64,000 bases of DNA, taken from contig AYSC01000014.1 of NCBI GenBank assembly GCA_000503195.1, positions 32,526-96,525 of the forward strand. Direction: 5' to 3'. The translations under genes and the position numbers were made by a program. Source of the stretch: Blastomonas sp. CACIA14H2 (GTDB taxonomy: Bacteria > Pseudomonadota > Alphaproteobacteria > Sphingomonadales > Sphingomonadaceae). Shown in pieces: positions 1 through 8,412 of the stretch; positions within the stretch are counted from its first letter, which is position 1, and each line of letters begins with the position of its first letter. Under the pieces are notes generated by a model. It was not told where the DNA came from and did not search any database. It saw only the letters and a program-made list of their open reading frames with translations.

Positions 1-33
1 GGACAAACGGATGATGGTCCGGAAAAAGCTCAT
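1..33 (-). CDS. fliP: Flagellar export protein FliP, first 10-11 codons only
   Basis: Only the start is in the window. The ATG at 33-31 overlaps the fliO stop codon in the ATGA fashion used elsewhere in this operon and opens a frame reading MSFFRTIIRLS to the window edge. A short basic-hydrophobic beginning suits the signal-like N-terminus of FliP, the inner-membrane subunit of the flagellar type III export gate. The identity rests on the usual fliO-fliP order and not on similarity, since almost nothing of the protein is visible. Confidence 0.55.
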   Translation of the reverse strand, partial: MSFFRTIIRLS

Positions 34-380
34 GCGCCGCGCTCCCGGAGCGCGGCGAGCAGATCGCGATTGTGTCCGGCCAGCGCCGCCGGGGGGTTGG
101 CGCTGGCCGGACCGGTTCCGGCATCCGCGCTGGCGATCGTGTCGATCCGCGCGCGCGTTACCGAAAGCAGGATTTTCTGTCCGGCAAACTCGACCACGGC
201 GAGCTTGCCCGAAACGCCCATGCTGACCGTCTCGGTGACCTTGAGCTCGCGCTGCGGGCCCGCCATGTCGAGCCGGGCCATCATGCCGGGCTGGTATTTG
301 CGGTAGAGCCACAGGCTGCCATAGATCATGCCGCCCATGACCGGCAGCATGATCAGCAGTTTGATGATGTAATAGGTCAT
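30..380 (-). CDS. fliO: Flagellar biosynthesis protein FliO
   Basis: A 116-residue protein with one N-terminal membrane segment (about residues 5-25, LIMLPVMGGMIYGSLWLYRK) and a small cytoplasmic domain containing the FliO-type stretch LKVTETVSMGVSGKLAVVEFAGQKILL. FliO helps assemble the FliP-FliQ-FliR export gate in the inner membrane. It follows fliN by 75 bases and its stop overlaps the presumed fliP start. FliO is poorly conserved, so the call rests on topology, the short core motif and position between fliN and fliP. Confidence 0.85.
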   Translation of the reverse strand: MTYYIIKLLIMLPVMGGMIYGSLWLYRKYQPGMMARLDMAGPQRELKVTETVSMGVSGKLAVVEFAGQKILLSVTRARIDTIASADAGTGPASANPPAALAGHNRDLLAALRERGA

Positions 381-455
381 TCCGGTCCGCTTCCAAGTCC
401 CTGTGCCGTGCCGCCGGAGGATCCGGCGCGGGCGACGGGGACTGAAGCAGCCCGG

Positions 456-806
456 TCAGATGCGCCGTTCGACCCGTGCGTGGCCGACGTTCTTCGACAC
501 CACCTCGGCCACCCGGATTCCGAACCGGCCATCGATGGTCACAACTTCTCCTCTTGCAACCAGCGTGCCATTTACGTTGATATCGAGAAGCTCGTTGGCC
601 TGGCGGTCGAGCTCGACCACCGATCCCTCGCAAAGCTCCATGATTTCGGCGAGGCGCAGCGAGGCGCTGCCCACCTCGACCGACAGGCGCACGGGGATAT
701 CGGCGAGAAAGCGGTAATGATTTGCCGCCTCGTGCAATCCGTTGCCGCCCATGTCGAAAGGCTCTGCCGGTGCTCCCAGCATTGGTGCTTCGGTCATGTC
801 GCTCAT
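456..806 (-). CDS. fliN: Flagellar motor switch protein FliN
   Basis: A 116-residue protein whose C-terminal 75 residues form a SpoA/surface-presentation domain (LADIPVRLSVEVGSASLRLA, then LDINVNGTLVARGEVVTIDG and RFGIRVAEVV). FliN builds the bottom of the cytoplasmic C-ring and binds the FliH export regulator. The length is normal for the family. It lies 5 bases downstream of fliM, as expected for co-translated switch proteins. Confidence 0.93.
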   Translation of the reverse strand: MSDMTEAPMLGAPAEPFDMGGNGLHEAANHYRFLADIPVRLSVEVGSASLRLAEIMELCEGSVVELDRQANELLDINVNGTLVARGEVVTIDGRFGIRVAEVVSKNVGHARVERRI

Positions 807-811
807 GGGGC

Positions 812-1741
812 TTATCCTCTTTCTATGGTTTCGATGCGGAACGCGGCCAGGCCGTTCTGTTCACCCAGGCTGCCGCGCGCGAAGATGCGGTCGCCGATGA
901 TCAGCGGCAGGTTGCGCGCCGGTGGAATGGGAATGATGTCGCCGGGCTTGAGTTCGGCGAGCTGCGGCAGGGTCAGCACGGGCCGCGCCAGCACAGAGCG
1001 CGCGGGCAGCGTGACATGCGCCAGCGCCTGCGTCATCTGGTCGCGCCAGGCGGGATCCGGCAGCTGGTCGTCGGCAATGCCGGCGGGCGTCAGGCACTGT
1101 TCGGCCGCCTGCAACCCATCGAGCGGATAGACCAGCTCGAGCTCGTAGCGGATATTGTCGGGCAGCGTGATGCGGAAGCGCTGCACCACCATGCGCGCCA
1201 GCGGAGAGGCGATGCGCGCGCCATCGACCGAGGTCGCATGGCCGGCGGCATGGCAGGCGAAATTGCCGACCTCGTTCCACGAAGCGCCCAGGCGCTCACC
1301 GATGACGCGCGCAATGCGGCCGATCAGGCGGATATCGGTCGCGGTGAATTCCTTCTTGGGCGAGGCCATCTCGCGCGGCGCACCGCCGAAAAAGGCATCG
1401 AGCATCGCCGAAACGAACACCGGTTCCATCTTCAGCAGCACGCGGCCCTGCATCGGCGCGAGCTGGAACTGGCTGATGCTCACCAGCTCGGCCTGGCGGT
1501 CACACCAGACATCGAACTGGGTGAATTCGGCATCGGGGGCATCGACGCGCAGCTTGACCCCCGCGATCGGCTCGAGTGCATGGCGCAGGCCCGTGCACAG
1601 CGATCGCGCGACGCGGCGCAGCACCGGCACGACCGTCTTCTGGTCGGCATCGGCCTTGGCAAAGCTGTGCTCGGCCGGGCGACGCTCGGCCTGGGCCGTG
1701 CCCAGGCCGTCGGTGGTATCGGAAAGTTCGCTGCTGCTCAT
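812..1741 (-). CDS. fliM: Flagellar motor switch protein FliM
   Basis: A 309-residue C-ring protein. The middle domain is recognisable (FSVW-like FDVWCDRQAELVSISQFQL, MEPVFVSAMLDAFFGG) and the last 75 residues are a SpoA domain ending FRIETIERG. FliM links FliG to FliN and in chemotactic bacteria receives CheY-P at an N-terminal LSQ-E-ID motif. That motif is not obvious here: the protein begins MSSSELSDTTDGLGTAQ. Located between fliL (18 bases upstream) and fliN. Confidence 0.93.
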   Translation of the reverse strand: MSSSELSDTTDGLGTAQAERRPAEHSFAKADADQKTVVPVLRRVARSLCTGLRHALEPIAGVKLRVDAPDAEFTQFDVWCDRQAELVSISQFQLAPMQGRVLLKMEPVFVSAMLDAFFGGAPREMASPKKEFTATDIRLIGRIARVIGERLGASWNEVGNFACHAAGHATSVDGARIASPLARMVVQRFRITLPDNIRYELELVYPLDGLQAAEQCLTPAGIADDQLPDPAWRDQMTQALAHVTLPARSVLARPVLTLPQLAELKPGDIIPIPPARNLPLIIGDRIFARGSLGEQNGLAAFRIETIERG

Positions 1742-1759
1742 CTGGATGTCGGCCTTGGC

Positions 1760-2326
1760 TTACTGGACCACGAAGCTGGTGAAATAGACGTCCTCGACAC
1801 CGGCAAAGCCGGTCTTGTCGACCAGGACGTCGTTGATCACCTTCTTGAGCTGGCCCTTGAGCTGTTCCTTGCCCTCGATCGTCTCGAGCTGGATCGGATC
1901 GAAATCGCTGATCGCCATCAGGATGGCAGAGCGGATCGCGATATTGTGCTCGGTCAGCGCGGCGGGAACCTTCTCGTCGAAATAGGTCGAGACCGCGAGC
2001 GACATCTGGGCAAAGCCGCCGCCGCCGCGCAGGTTGGCGGTGAACGGCTCCTCGATGGGCAGATAGGTGACCTTGAACTTGGCATCGAGATGGCTGCCCG
2101 AGGCAACCTGCTTGAGCCCGGCCGCCTTGGCGGACACGGTCGTGCCGTCCTTCAGCACCACCTTGGGCGCATTGGGGTCTTCATGCTCGCCGCCGCCGAT
2201 CATCCCGGCCGCGAAAAAGCCTGCGGCCGCGCCCCCGCCGCCGAGCACCAGCACGGCGACAAGCGGAATGAGCAGCTTCTTGACCATGCCGCCCTTCTTT
2301 TTCGGTTCCTTTTCGGTTTCAGCCAT
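1760..2326 (-). CDS. fliL: Flagellar basal body-associated protein FliL
   Basis: A 188-residue inner-membrane protein. A lysine-rich start (KEPKKKGGMVKK) precedes a single membrane helix at about residues 17-38, followed by a periplasmic domain with the FliL features YLPIEEPFTANL and an end in VYFTSFVVQ. FliL surrounds the stator units and supports torque. Forty bases separate it from fliK; fliM follows. Confidence 0.93.
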   Translation of the reverse strand: MAETEKEPKKKGGMVKKLLIPLVAVLVLGGGGAAAGFFAAGMIGGGEHEDPNAPKVVLKDGTTVSAKAAGLKQVASGSHLDAKFKVTYLPIEEPFTANLRGGGGFAQMSLAVSTYFDEKVPAALTEHNIAIRSAILMAISDFDPIQLETIEGKEQLKGQLKKVINDVLVDKTGFAGVEDVYFTSFVVQ

Positions 2327-2366
2327 TTCTCGGTTCCCTCAAGAGAATTTCATGCGTTTCGTGAGT

Positions 2367-4940
2367 TCAGGCGTAGCGGACATTGCCGCGCGGACGGCGC
2401 GGCGCCGGGTTTGCATCGGACGTCTGGTCGGCAGGCGTCTGGCGCTGCGCGGCGTCACGGGCAGAGGCGCTTTCGGCGCCCGACTGGCCGCGCTGCTGTT
2501 GCTGCTGCGCAGATCCGTTCTGCGTGCCCGGCGATTGCTGGCGCAGTTCGACGGTCACTTCGGTGTTGCGCTGGCCCTGGCTGCGCAGATCCTGCTCGAG
2601 CCGGTGCTGCGAGCTCACCAGCGTGTCGCGCACCGCATCGTGCTCGGTGACGATGCGCACCTGATCGCGATCGGGCCCGGCGAGCATCTCGATATCGATG
2701 CGGCCGAGATGCTCGGGCATGACCTGGATCTTCACCATCTGCCCGCCATCGACGAGCTTGGCGATCTGGCCTTCGATTCCGGCGACGAAGCCCGCATCAA
2801 AGGCAAGATTGTGCATCGGAACCTGCGGCTGCGCGGCGGCCTGCGGCGCCGCAGCGCCGGAGGCCTGCTGGACCTGCGGATTGACCGCGTTCAGTGCAGC
2901 GGCCCAGGCGGGCGGCACGGCCTCGATCGATGCCGGTGACAGGGGCTCGATGGCGAGGCTGCTGATACCGGTCTGGACCGTCAGGTCGGCGCGATCGAAC
3001 AGCGCCGCGCGCGGTTCGGCGGCGCGCGGCGACTGCAGCGCGGTGTCGACGGTGCGGCGTGCAGCAGGGCTGACCTGCGCGCGCGGGGCCGGGCTCTGGA
3101 CCGGAGTCGCCATGGCGATCGGGGCGGCCTGCGCGGCGCGAGCGGCGTCAGGCGCGCTCGCGGCCGCTGCGGGCACGGCAGGCGCGGCCATCTGCGGCGC
3201 GCTCGCCTGCTGAACTGGGGCCTGCTGGCGAGATTCGACCGGCGCTGCGTCGGCCGGTGCCGGCTGCGCGGTGGCGCCGGTGCTAACGGCGGGCGACTGG
3301 GCCGGAAGAACCGACGCGCTGTCGGTCGATGCCAGCGGCGCGCTTGCCGTCTGCTGGTGTGCTGCCGGGGGCGGCAAATGGCTGGACGCGTTCGGAGCCG
3401 CGACCGGCTGCGCCGGAGCAGCGGCGACGGGCGCGGGCGCCTGACGCGCTTCGGTCGGGGCAGAAGGCTGAGCCTCGATCGCGCTGGGCGCCACGGGGGC
3501 GCTTGCCGCGAAATCCGACGGTGCAGGCTGATCAACGACCGCGCGCGGCGCGGCGGGCTGGATCGGAGCGGCGACGTTGCGCGTGGACGCGGCACGGGCA
3601 GCGATCGGCGATGTTGCGGGCACCGGAGCTGGCGTCACCGGCGCGCTGGCAGGCGCCGTCGCGATGCCCGGCTGGGCCAGCGGCGTCTCGGGCGACCGGC
3701 TCTGGGCGAGATCGGCGGTGTCGCGCACCTCGCGGGGCTTGTCCGAGTGCGGTGCTTCGGGAGTTTCGGTTCGGGCCGTGTCGCCGCTGTCGCGCGCATC
3801 GATTGCCTGGCGCTCGTGCGGCGCTGCGGGCGCGGGCGCGGTTCCGGCAGCCGGAGCGGGTGCGGCCTGGGTCTGGGCAACCGCCATCGGCGCGCCCGAA
3901 TTCGCCGCGGCGTCGGACGATACGGTGGCGGGGCGCATGTCGAGCGGCGCAGCCGGTTCGGGCTGCGACACCGGACCGACCGCGTCTCCCGGGGCCGAAG
4001 CCATGCCGGGCTGGACGTCTTGCGGAGCGCGGGCGAGATGCGGAGCGGAAGCGTGATGCACCATCGGCCGCTCGGGCGATGCGCTTGCTACCTGGGGCTC
4101 GGCGTTTCGGCGCGGCGCTGCGGGCGCAGCCTCGGCAGCGATCCCGGTCGCGTCCAGATCGGTCACCGGTGCGTCGGGGCGCGGAGCCGGGGTCTGCGGC
4201 ATGACGGGCGCAATGGCGACAGGCGCGATCGGCGCGGTCGATGCATCGCTCGTCGGTACCTTGTCGGCGGGCTCGGCAGCGGCGTGCGGGGTCGGAGCGG
4301 ACAGGGTGGCGGTCTCCGCGCCCTCCGGCTCGGCTTCGGGCGCGATCTGCGCCCGGATCGGCATCGGCGCATCGGCGCGGATCAGATTGCGGAGATGCGG
4401 CACCTGCGACGCATGCGGCAGCGGCTGCACCGTCAGCGACGGCTGCGCAGCGGGCTGCTGGGCAACCGGCGCGCCTTCGGTATCGGCGACCGGCAGCGTC
4501 GCAGCCGCAGCGGTACGCGGCGTTTCGGGGGCCTGCGGGGCCGTGGCGAGGCTGGCAGCGCCGGTGAGCGCCGCCTCGATCACCTGCGAAGTGCTGGCCC
4601 CTTCGGGCAGCGCGACGATGACCGGGGCCTCGGGCGCGGCATGCGGCATGGCGATTTTGGGCAGCGCGGGCGCGGCAGGACCGCCGGACGGCGTCGCCGC
4701 CGGAGCGCTTTCGCCGATATCGGCCAGCGCTGCGGCAAAGGCGCCCTCGCCCTCCGCCTGCGATGCCGCGACAGGCGCAGCCATGCCCGCCACGGCGGCA
4801 TCGCTTCCGGTCATCAGCGCCAGCTGGCTGGCAAAGGGGTTGGCGTCCAGGGTCATGCCCGGCTTACCAGCAGGAAGCGTGCCAATTGATAGCGAAAGCA
4901 GCGATGACCCTGAAAGGGCCTGCATCATGTCCTGGCTCAT
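2367..4940 (-). CDS. fliK: Flagellar hook-length control protein FliK
   Basis: A long (857-residue) protein. Residues 1 to about 690 are a low-complexity, alanine- and proline-rich ruler region; residues about 720-810 form the Flg_hook domain (MVKIQVMPEHLGRIDIEML, RHL-like SSQHRLEQDLRSQGQ) that switches export specificity when the hook reaches its length. The C-terminus is glutamine- and arginine-rich. Its start overlaps the fliJ stop by 4 bases (ATGA). The ruler is longer than that of enteric FliK (about 400 residues), which would be consistent with a stretched disordered region but says nothing firm on hook length. Confidence 0.9.
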   Translation of the reverse strand: MSQDMMQALSGSSLLSLSIGTLPAGKPGMTLDANPFASQLALMTGSDAAVAGMAAPVAASQAEGEGAFAAALADIGESAPAATPSGGPAAPALPKIAMPHAAPEAPVIVALPEGASTSQVIEAALTGAASLATAPQAPETPRTAAAATLPVADTEGAPVAQQPAAQPSLTVQPLPHASQVPHLRNLIRADAPMPIRAQIAPEAEPEGAETATLSAPTPHAAAEPADKVPTSDASTAPIAPVAIAPVMPQTPAPRPDAPVTDLDATGIAAEAAPAAPRRNAEPQVASASPERPMVHHASAPHLARAPQDVQPGMASAPGDAVGPVSQPEPAAPLDMRPATVSSDAAANSGAPMAVAQTQAAPAPAAGTAPAPAAPHERQAIDARDSGDTARTETPEAPHSDKPREVRDTADLAQSRSPETPLAQPGIATAPASAPVTPAPVPATSPIAARAASTRNVAAPIQPAAPRAVVDQPAPSDFAASAPVAPSAIEAQPSAPTEARQAPAPVAAAPAQPVAAPNASSHLPPPAAHQQTASAPLASTDSASVLPAQSPAVSTGATAQPAPADAAPVESRQQAPVQQASAPQMAAPAVPAAAASAPDAARAAQAAPIAMATPVQSPAPRAQVSPAARRTVDTALQSPRAAEPRAALFDRADLTVQTGISSLAIEPLSPASIEAVPPAWAAALNAVNPQVQQASGAAAPQAAAQPQVPMHNLAFDAGFVAGIEGQIAKLVDGGQMVKIQVMPEHLGRIDIEMLAGPDRDQVRIVTEHDAVRDTLVSSQHRLEQDLRSQGQRNTEVTVELRQQSPGTQNGSAQQQQQRGQSGAESASARDAAQRQTPADQTSDANPAPRRPRGNVRYA

Positions 4941-5362
4941 TCCTCTGCCTCCTTGGGATATTTTCTCTTGAGCGGCAGGCGCGCGGCCTTGCGCTCGGCG
5001 GTCTCGTCCGCCGCCGCGATGGCCCTGCCCAGCAGCTTGGATGTGGTTTCTCGGTCGATATAGGCGGCAGTGCGTTGCCGCTCTGCCTGGGCAAGCGCTT
5101 GCCGCGCCCGGCCGAGCGCGACATGAATCTCGCCATCGGCGCGGATCAGCCGCTGCGCGAGCTCGAGCTGCGCGTGCAGCGCCGCGCCGTTCTGGCAGTG
5201 CGCGGCATCGAACGCATTGTCGCGAAGCTTCTTCAACCGCTCGGCATTGTTCTGCAGCGTCGCCTCGTTGCGCTGCGCCGTGGCCGCCGCGCCGATGGCG
5301 AGCTTGACCTGCGCCTCGCGCACCGCGTGGACGCGCTTCCAGGATTTGGGCTTGAGGCTCAT
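4937..5362 (-). CDS. fliJ: Flagellar export chaperone FliJ
   Basis: A 141-residue, almost entirely helical protein rich in Ala, Arg, Glu and Gln, with heptad-like spacing suited to an antiparallel coiled coil. FliJ is the stalk of the FliI ATPase ring and recycles export chaperones. The sequence is divergent; the call comes from coiled-coil character, length and position between fliI and fliK with ATGA overlaps on both sides. Confidence 0.82.
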   Translation of the reverse strand: MSLKPKSWKRVHAVREAQVKLAIGAAATAQRNEATLQNNAERLKKLRDNAFDAAHCQNGAALHAQLELAQRLIRADGEIHVALGRARQALAQAERQRTAAYIDRETTSKLLGRAIAAADETAERKAARLPLKRKYPKEAEE

Positions 5363-6690
5363 GTGCCGAAGCTCTGCAGCAGTTCAGCGACGCTCTCGTC
5401 CAGATCGATGCGCTCGTGCGGTCCCTGGCGGATGAACGCCAGCAGATCGGGCCGGCGCGCCACCGCCTCGTCGATATTGGCGTCCGACCCTTCGCGATAG
5501 GCGCCCATCAGCAACAGGTCGCGATTTTCCTCATAGGCCGACCAGATGCGACGAAAATTGGCCATCGCGCGGCGATGTTCGTCGGAGATGATGTCGGTCG
5601 CGACGCGGCTCAGCGACTTGCCGATGTCGATCGCGGGGAAGATGCCCTGCTCGGCCATCGAGCGCGACAGGATGATATGCCCGTCGACGATCGCGCGCGC
5701 GCCATCGACCACCGGATCGTCGAGATCGTCGCCATCGGCGAGCACGGTGTAGAGCGCGGTGATCGATCCGCCGCTTTCCTTGTCATTGCCCGCGCGTTCG
5801 ACCAGCTTGGGGATGAGCGCGAGCGCGGAGGGCGGATAGCCCTTCATCGTCGGCGGTTCGCCCAGCGCCAGCCCGATCTCGCGCTGCGCATGCGCGACGC
5901 GGGTCAGGCTGTCGATGATCAGCAGCACCTTCTTGCCCTGCTTGCGGAAATATTCGGCGATCGCGGTCGCGCGGAACGCGGCGCGCAGCCGCAGGATCGG
6001 GCTGTGGTCCGCCGGGACCGCGACGGTCACGGTGCGCGCCTTCATCGGGCCGGACATCTTGGTCTCGACGAAATCGCTGACCTCGCGCCCGCGTTCGCCG
6101 ATCAGCCCGACGACGATCACGTCCGCCTCGGCAAAGCCGATGATCTGGCCGATCAGCACCGACTTGCCCACGCCCGAACCCGCCGCCACCGCGATGCGCT
6201 GGCCGTGGCCGGCGGTGAGCAGCGCGTTGATCGCGCGCACGCCGAGGTCGATGGTCCTGGTGACGCGCCCGCGGTTGAGCACGTTCTCGCGCTTGCCGGC
6301 GAGCGGCCAGCGGTCGTGCGCGATGATCGGGCCCATGCCGTCGAGCGGCTCGCCCATCGGACCGATGATCCGGCCGAGCAGCGCATCACCGACCACCGCC
6401 ATATTGGCCTGGGCATCGGGCTCGACCCGCGCACCGCTGCGCAGCGCGGCATCGCTTTCCAGCGGCACCATCATCGCGCGCGAGCCGCGGAATCCCGCGA
6501 TCTCGGCGCGGATGCGGCGGCCATCGGCGGCGCGCACCGATCCGCCATAGCCGATCGGATAATCGAAGCCGGTCACTTCGAGCATCCCGCCCTCGTGCGC
6601 GACCAGACGGCCGACGCGGCGCGGGCCGGCCTCGAGCGCGGCAATCTTGTCGGTGAACTGGCGAACCGCCTCTTCCTGTGCCGCGATCAC
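5359..6690 (-). CDS. fliI: Flagellum-specific ATPase FliI
   Basis: A 443-residue F1-type ATPase that powers flagellar export. Walker A is at about residues 170-178 (AAGSGVGKSVLIG), Walker B is VLLIIDSLTRVAHAQRE, and the FliI/SctN signature GEPPTMKGYPPSALALIPKL follows. I chose the GTG at 6690 because it overlaps the fliH stop (GTGA), as the rest of the operon does; the longer open frame to 6831 would run through the end of fliH and has no FliI-like sequence. The C-terminal FliJ-facing helices are intact. Confidence 0.95.
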   Translation of the reverse strand: MIAAQEEAVRQFTDKIAALEAGPRRVGRLVAHEGGMLEVTGFDYPIGYGGSVRAADGRRIRAEIAGFRGSRAMMVPLESDAALRSGARVEPDAQANMAVVGDALLGRIIGPMGEPLDGMGPIIAHDRWPLAGKRENVLNRGRVTRTIDLGVRAINALLTAGHGQRIAVAAGSGVGKSVLIGQIIGFAEADVIVVGLIGERGREVSDFVETKMSGPMKARTVTVAVPADHSPILRLRAAFRATAIAEYFRKQGKKVLLIIDSLTRVAHAQREIGLALGEPPTMKGYPPSALALIPKLVERAGNDKESGGSITALYTVLADGDDLDDPVVDGARAIVDGHIILSRSMAEQGIFPAIDIGKSLSRVATDIISDEHRRAMANFRRIWSAYEENRDLLLMGAYREGSDANIDEAVARRPDLLAFIRQGPHERIDLDESVAELLQSFGT

Positions 6691-7367
6691 TGGTCGCCCT
6701 CCAGATCGTCGATCAGGCCCTGCAGCGCATCGAGCATCGGCTGGGTGCCCTGCTCGATCCAGCCATCGGCATGGTTCAAGGATACCGTACCCCGGCGGAT
6801 CGACGGATCGGGGGTGAGCACCAGGCCGCATTCGGCATCGCCGAGCAGCTTGAGGTCATCGGGGTGAAGGTGCAGCGCGCTGCCGCGCATGTCGCGGGTG
6901 ACGAGCGCGGCGAGCGAGCGGCAGTGCTTCTCCAGCACCGCGGCATCGGGTTCGGCAAAGCCGCTCGAGCGTTCGAGCATCTGCTTCATCGCGTGCAGCA
7001 GCATCGCGCACAGCCCCTGCGAGAGCTGCGGGCGCAGCGCGGTGATCGCCCGGGCCAGCGCCTCGGTCGCGGCATCGCTCGCCTGCAGCTCGGCCTGGGC
7101 CTGGGCGATGCCATCGGCGACGCCCTGATCATAGGCCTGAACCAGCAGTTCGTCCTGCGACGGGCCGGTCTCGACCATCAGGTCGCCATCGAACCCGTCG
7201 TCCTCGCCGAAATCCATCGGCTCGGCGTGCAGATCGGCTTCGGCCAGGTCGGCCATCGACGAGAAGATCGGCGAAGGGCGGAAGGCACTGGCACTGGGCT
7301 GCATCTGCCAGACTGGCATGAACTGCGCCTCGCCGGTTGGGGTGATCGAAATCGGGCGATCAGACAT
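6687..7367 (-). CDS. fliH: Flagellar export regulator FliH
   Basis: A 226-residue soluble protein. The middle (about residues 80-130) is an Ala/Gln-rich helix of the kind FliH uses to dimerise; the C-terminal domain (VTRDMRGSALHLHPDDLKLL, WIEQGTQPMLDALQGLIDDL) resembles the ATP-synthase delta-like domain that binds FliI. It keeps FliI inactive until docked and links it to FliN. The start lies inside the last codons of fliG, the stop overlaps the fliI start. Confidence 0.85.
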   Translation of the reverse strand: MSDRPISITPTGEAQFMPVWQMQPSASAFRPSPIFSSMADLAEADLHAEPMDFGEDDGFDGDLMVETGPSQDELLVQAYDQGVADGIAQAQAELQASDAATEALARAITALRPQLSQGLCAMLLHAMKQMLERSSGFAEPDAAVLEKHCRSLAALVTRDMRGSALHLHPDDLKLLGDAECGLVLTPDPSIRRGTVSLNHADGWIEQGTQPMLDALQGLIDDLEGDQ

Positions 7368-8412
7368 ATTCGTCGCCGCCTCCGCCGATCACGATATCGC
7401 CGGCATCGGCCATGCGCTTGGCCACCTGGATGACCGCGCGCTGCGCCTCGAGCACTTCCGACATCGGCATCGGGCCGCGATCGGCGATCTCGTCGGCGAT
7501 CGACTGCGCGGCGCGGCTCGACATGCACCCGAACATCTTGTCGCGCAGCTTGTCTTCGGCACCCTTGAGCGCGGGGACGAGCAGCTTGGATTCGAGCCCG
7601 CGCACCAGCGTTCCCAGATCCTTGGCATCGAGCTGGATCAGGTCGGCAAAGACGAACATCTCGTCCTCGATCCGGCGCGCGATCTCCTTGTCGCGCTTGG
7701 TGACCGCGCGGATGATCCGCTGGCTCTCGCGCTTGTTGATGATGTTCATGATCGCCGCCGCATCCGACGTGCCGCCCGAGGACGATGCGCTGCCGCCACC
7801 GCGCGGTGCCGCACCCTGATTGACCAGCAGCGCCTCGATCGTCTCAACCGCCTCGGGGCTCACCGGCCCCAGGGTGGCGAGACGGAACACGACGTCCTCC
7901 TGCGCTTCGGGGGGCAGCAGCTGCAGCACATTGGCGGCGATTTCGGGCTTGAGGAACGACAGCACGACCGCCGCGATCTGCGGATGCTCGTGCTCGACCA
8001 GCAGCGCGATCTCGACCGGGTCCATCCATTTGAGGGCCTCGAGCCCGCCGCCGGCCTTTTTCGGCGCGATCTTGGTGAGCATCGTCTCGGCGCGGCGGTC
8101 GCCCAGCGCGCGCTTGAGCATGCCCTCGATCTGCTCTTCGGCCTTGTAGCCCAGCATCGTGCGGTTGCGCGCCTTGTCGATGAACATGTCGAGCACCTCG
8201 TTGATGTCCTCGGCACCGATATCGGCGACGGTGTACATCATCTCGCTGAGCTGGCGGACCTCCTCGGGCTCCAGCCGGGCGAGGATCTCGGCGGCCTGTT
8301 CCTCGGAAAAGAGCAGCATCAGGATCGCCGCGGCCTGCTGGCCGGGGATCGGACGCCGTGCGGGCGCGGCGGTAGCGCCATCTTGAGTCATCATGTCGAG
8401 AGCATCAGGCAT
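7360..8412 (-). CDS. fliG: Flagellar motor switch protein FliG
   Basis: A 350-residue rotor protein. It shows the FliG N-domain (ILMLLFSEEQAAEILARLEP), the middle-domain EHPQ motif (EHEHPQIAAVVLSFL) and the charged C-terminal torque helix region (LVRGLESKLLVPALKGAEDK, DKMFGCMSSRAA). It sits on the MS ring and interacts with the stator. I place the start at 8412 because an AAGGAG sequence lies 7 bases upstream and the frame then overlaps the fliF end by 8 bases; an ATG nine codons earlier (8439) has no comparable site. Confidence 0.95.
   Translation of the reverse strand: MPDALDMMTQDGATAAPARRPIPGQQAAAILMLLFSEEQAAEILARLEPEEVRQLSEMMYTVADIGAEDINEVLDMFIDKARNRTMLGYKAEEQIEGMLKRALGDRRAETMLTKIAPKKAGGGLEALKWMDPVEIALLVEHEHPQIAAVVLSFLKPEIAANVLQLLPPEAQEDVVFRLATLGPVSPEAVETIEALLVNQGAAPRGGGSASSSGGTSDAAAIMNIINKRESQRIIRAVTKRDKEIARRIEDEMFVFADLIQLDAKDLGTLVRGLESKLLVPALKGAEDKLRDKMFGCMSSRAAQSIADEIADRGPMPMSEVLEAQRAVIQVAKRMADAGDIVIGGGGDEYV

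Noticed and set aside
72..2650. Long plus-strand open frames opposite fliO, fliN, fliM, fliL and fliK
   Set aside because: They are antisense shadows produced by GC-rich third positions; their translations are Arg/His/Gly-rich without motifs, whereas the minus-strand frames are recognisable flagellar proteins.
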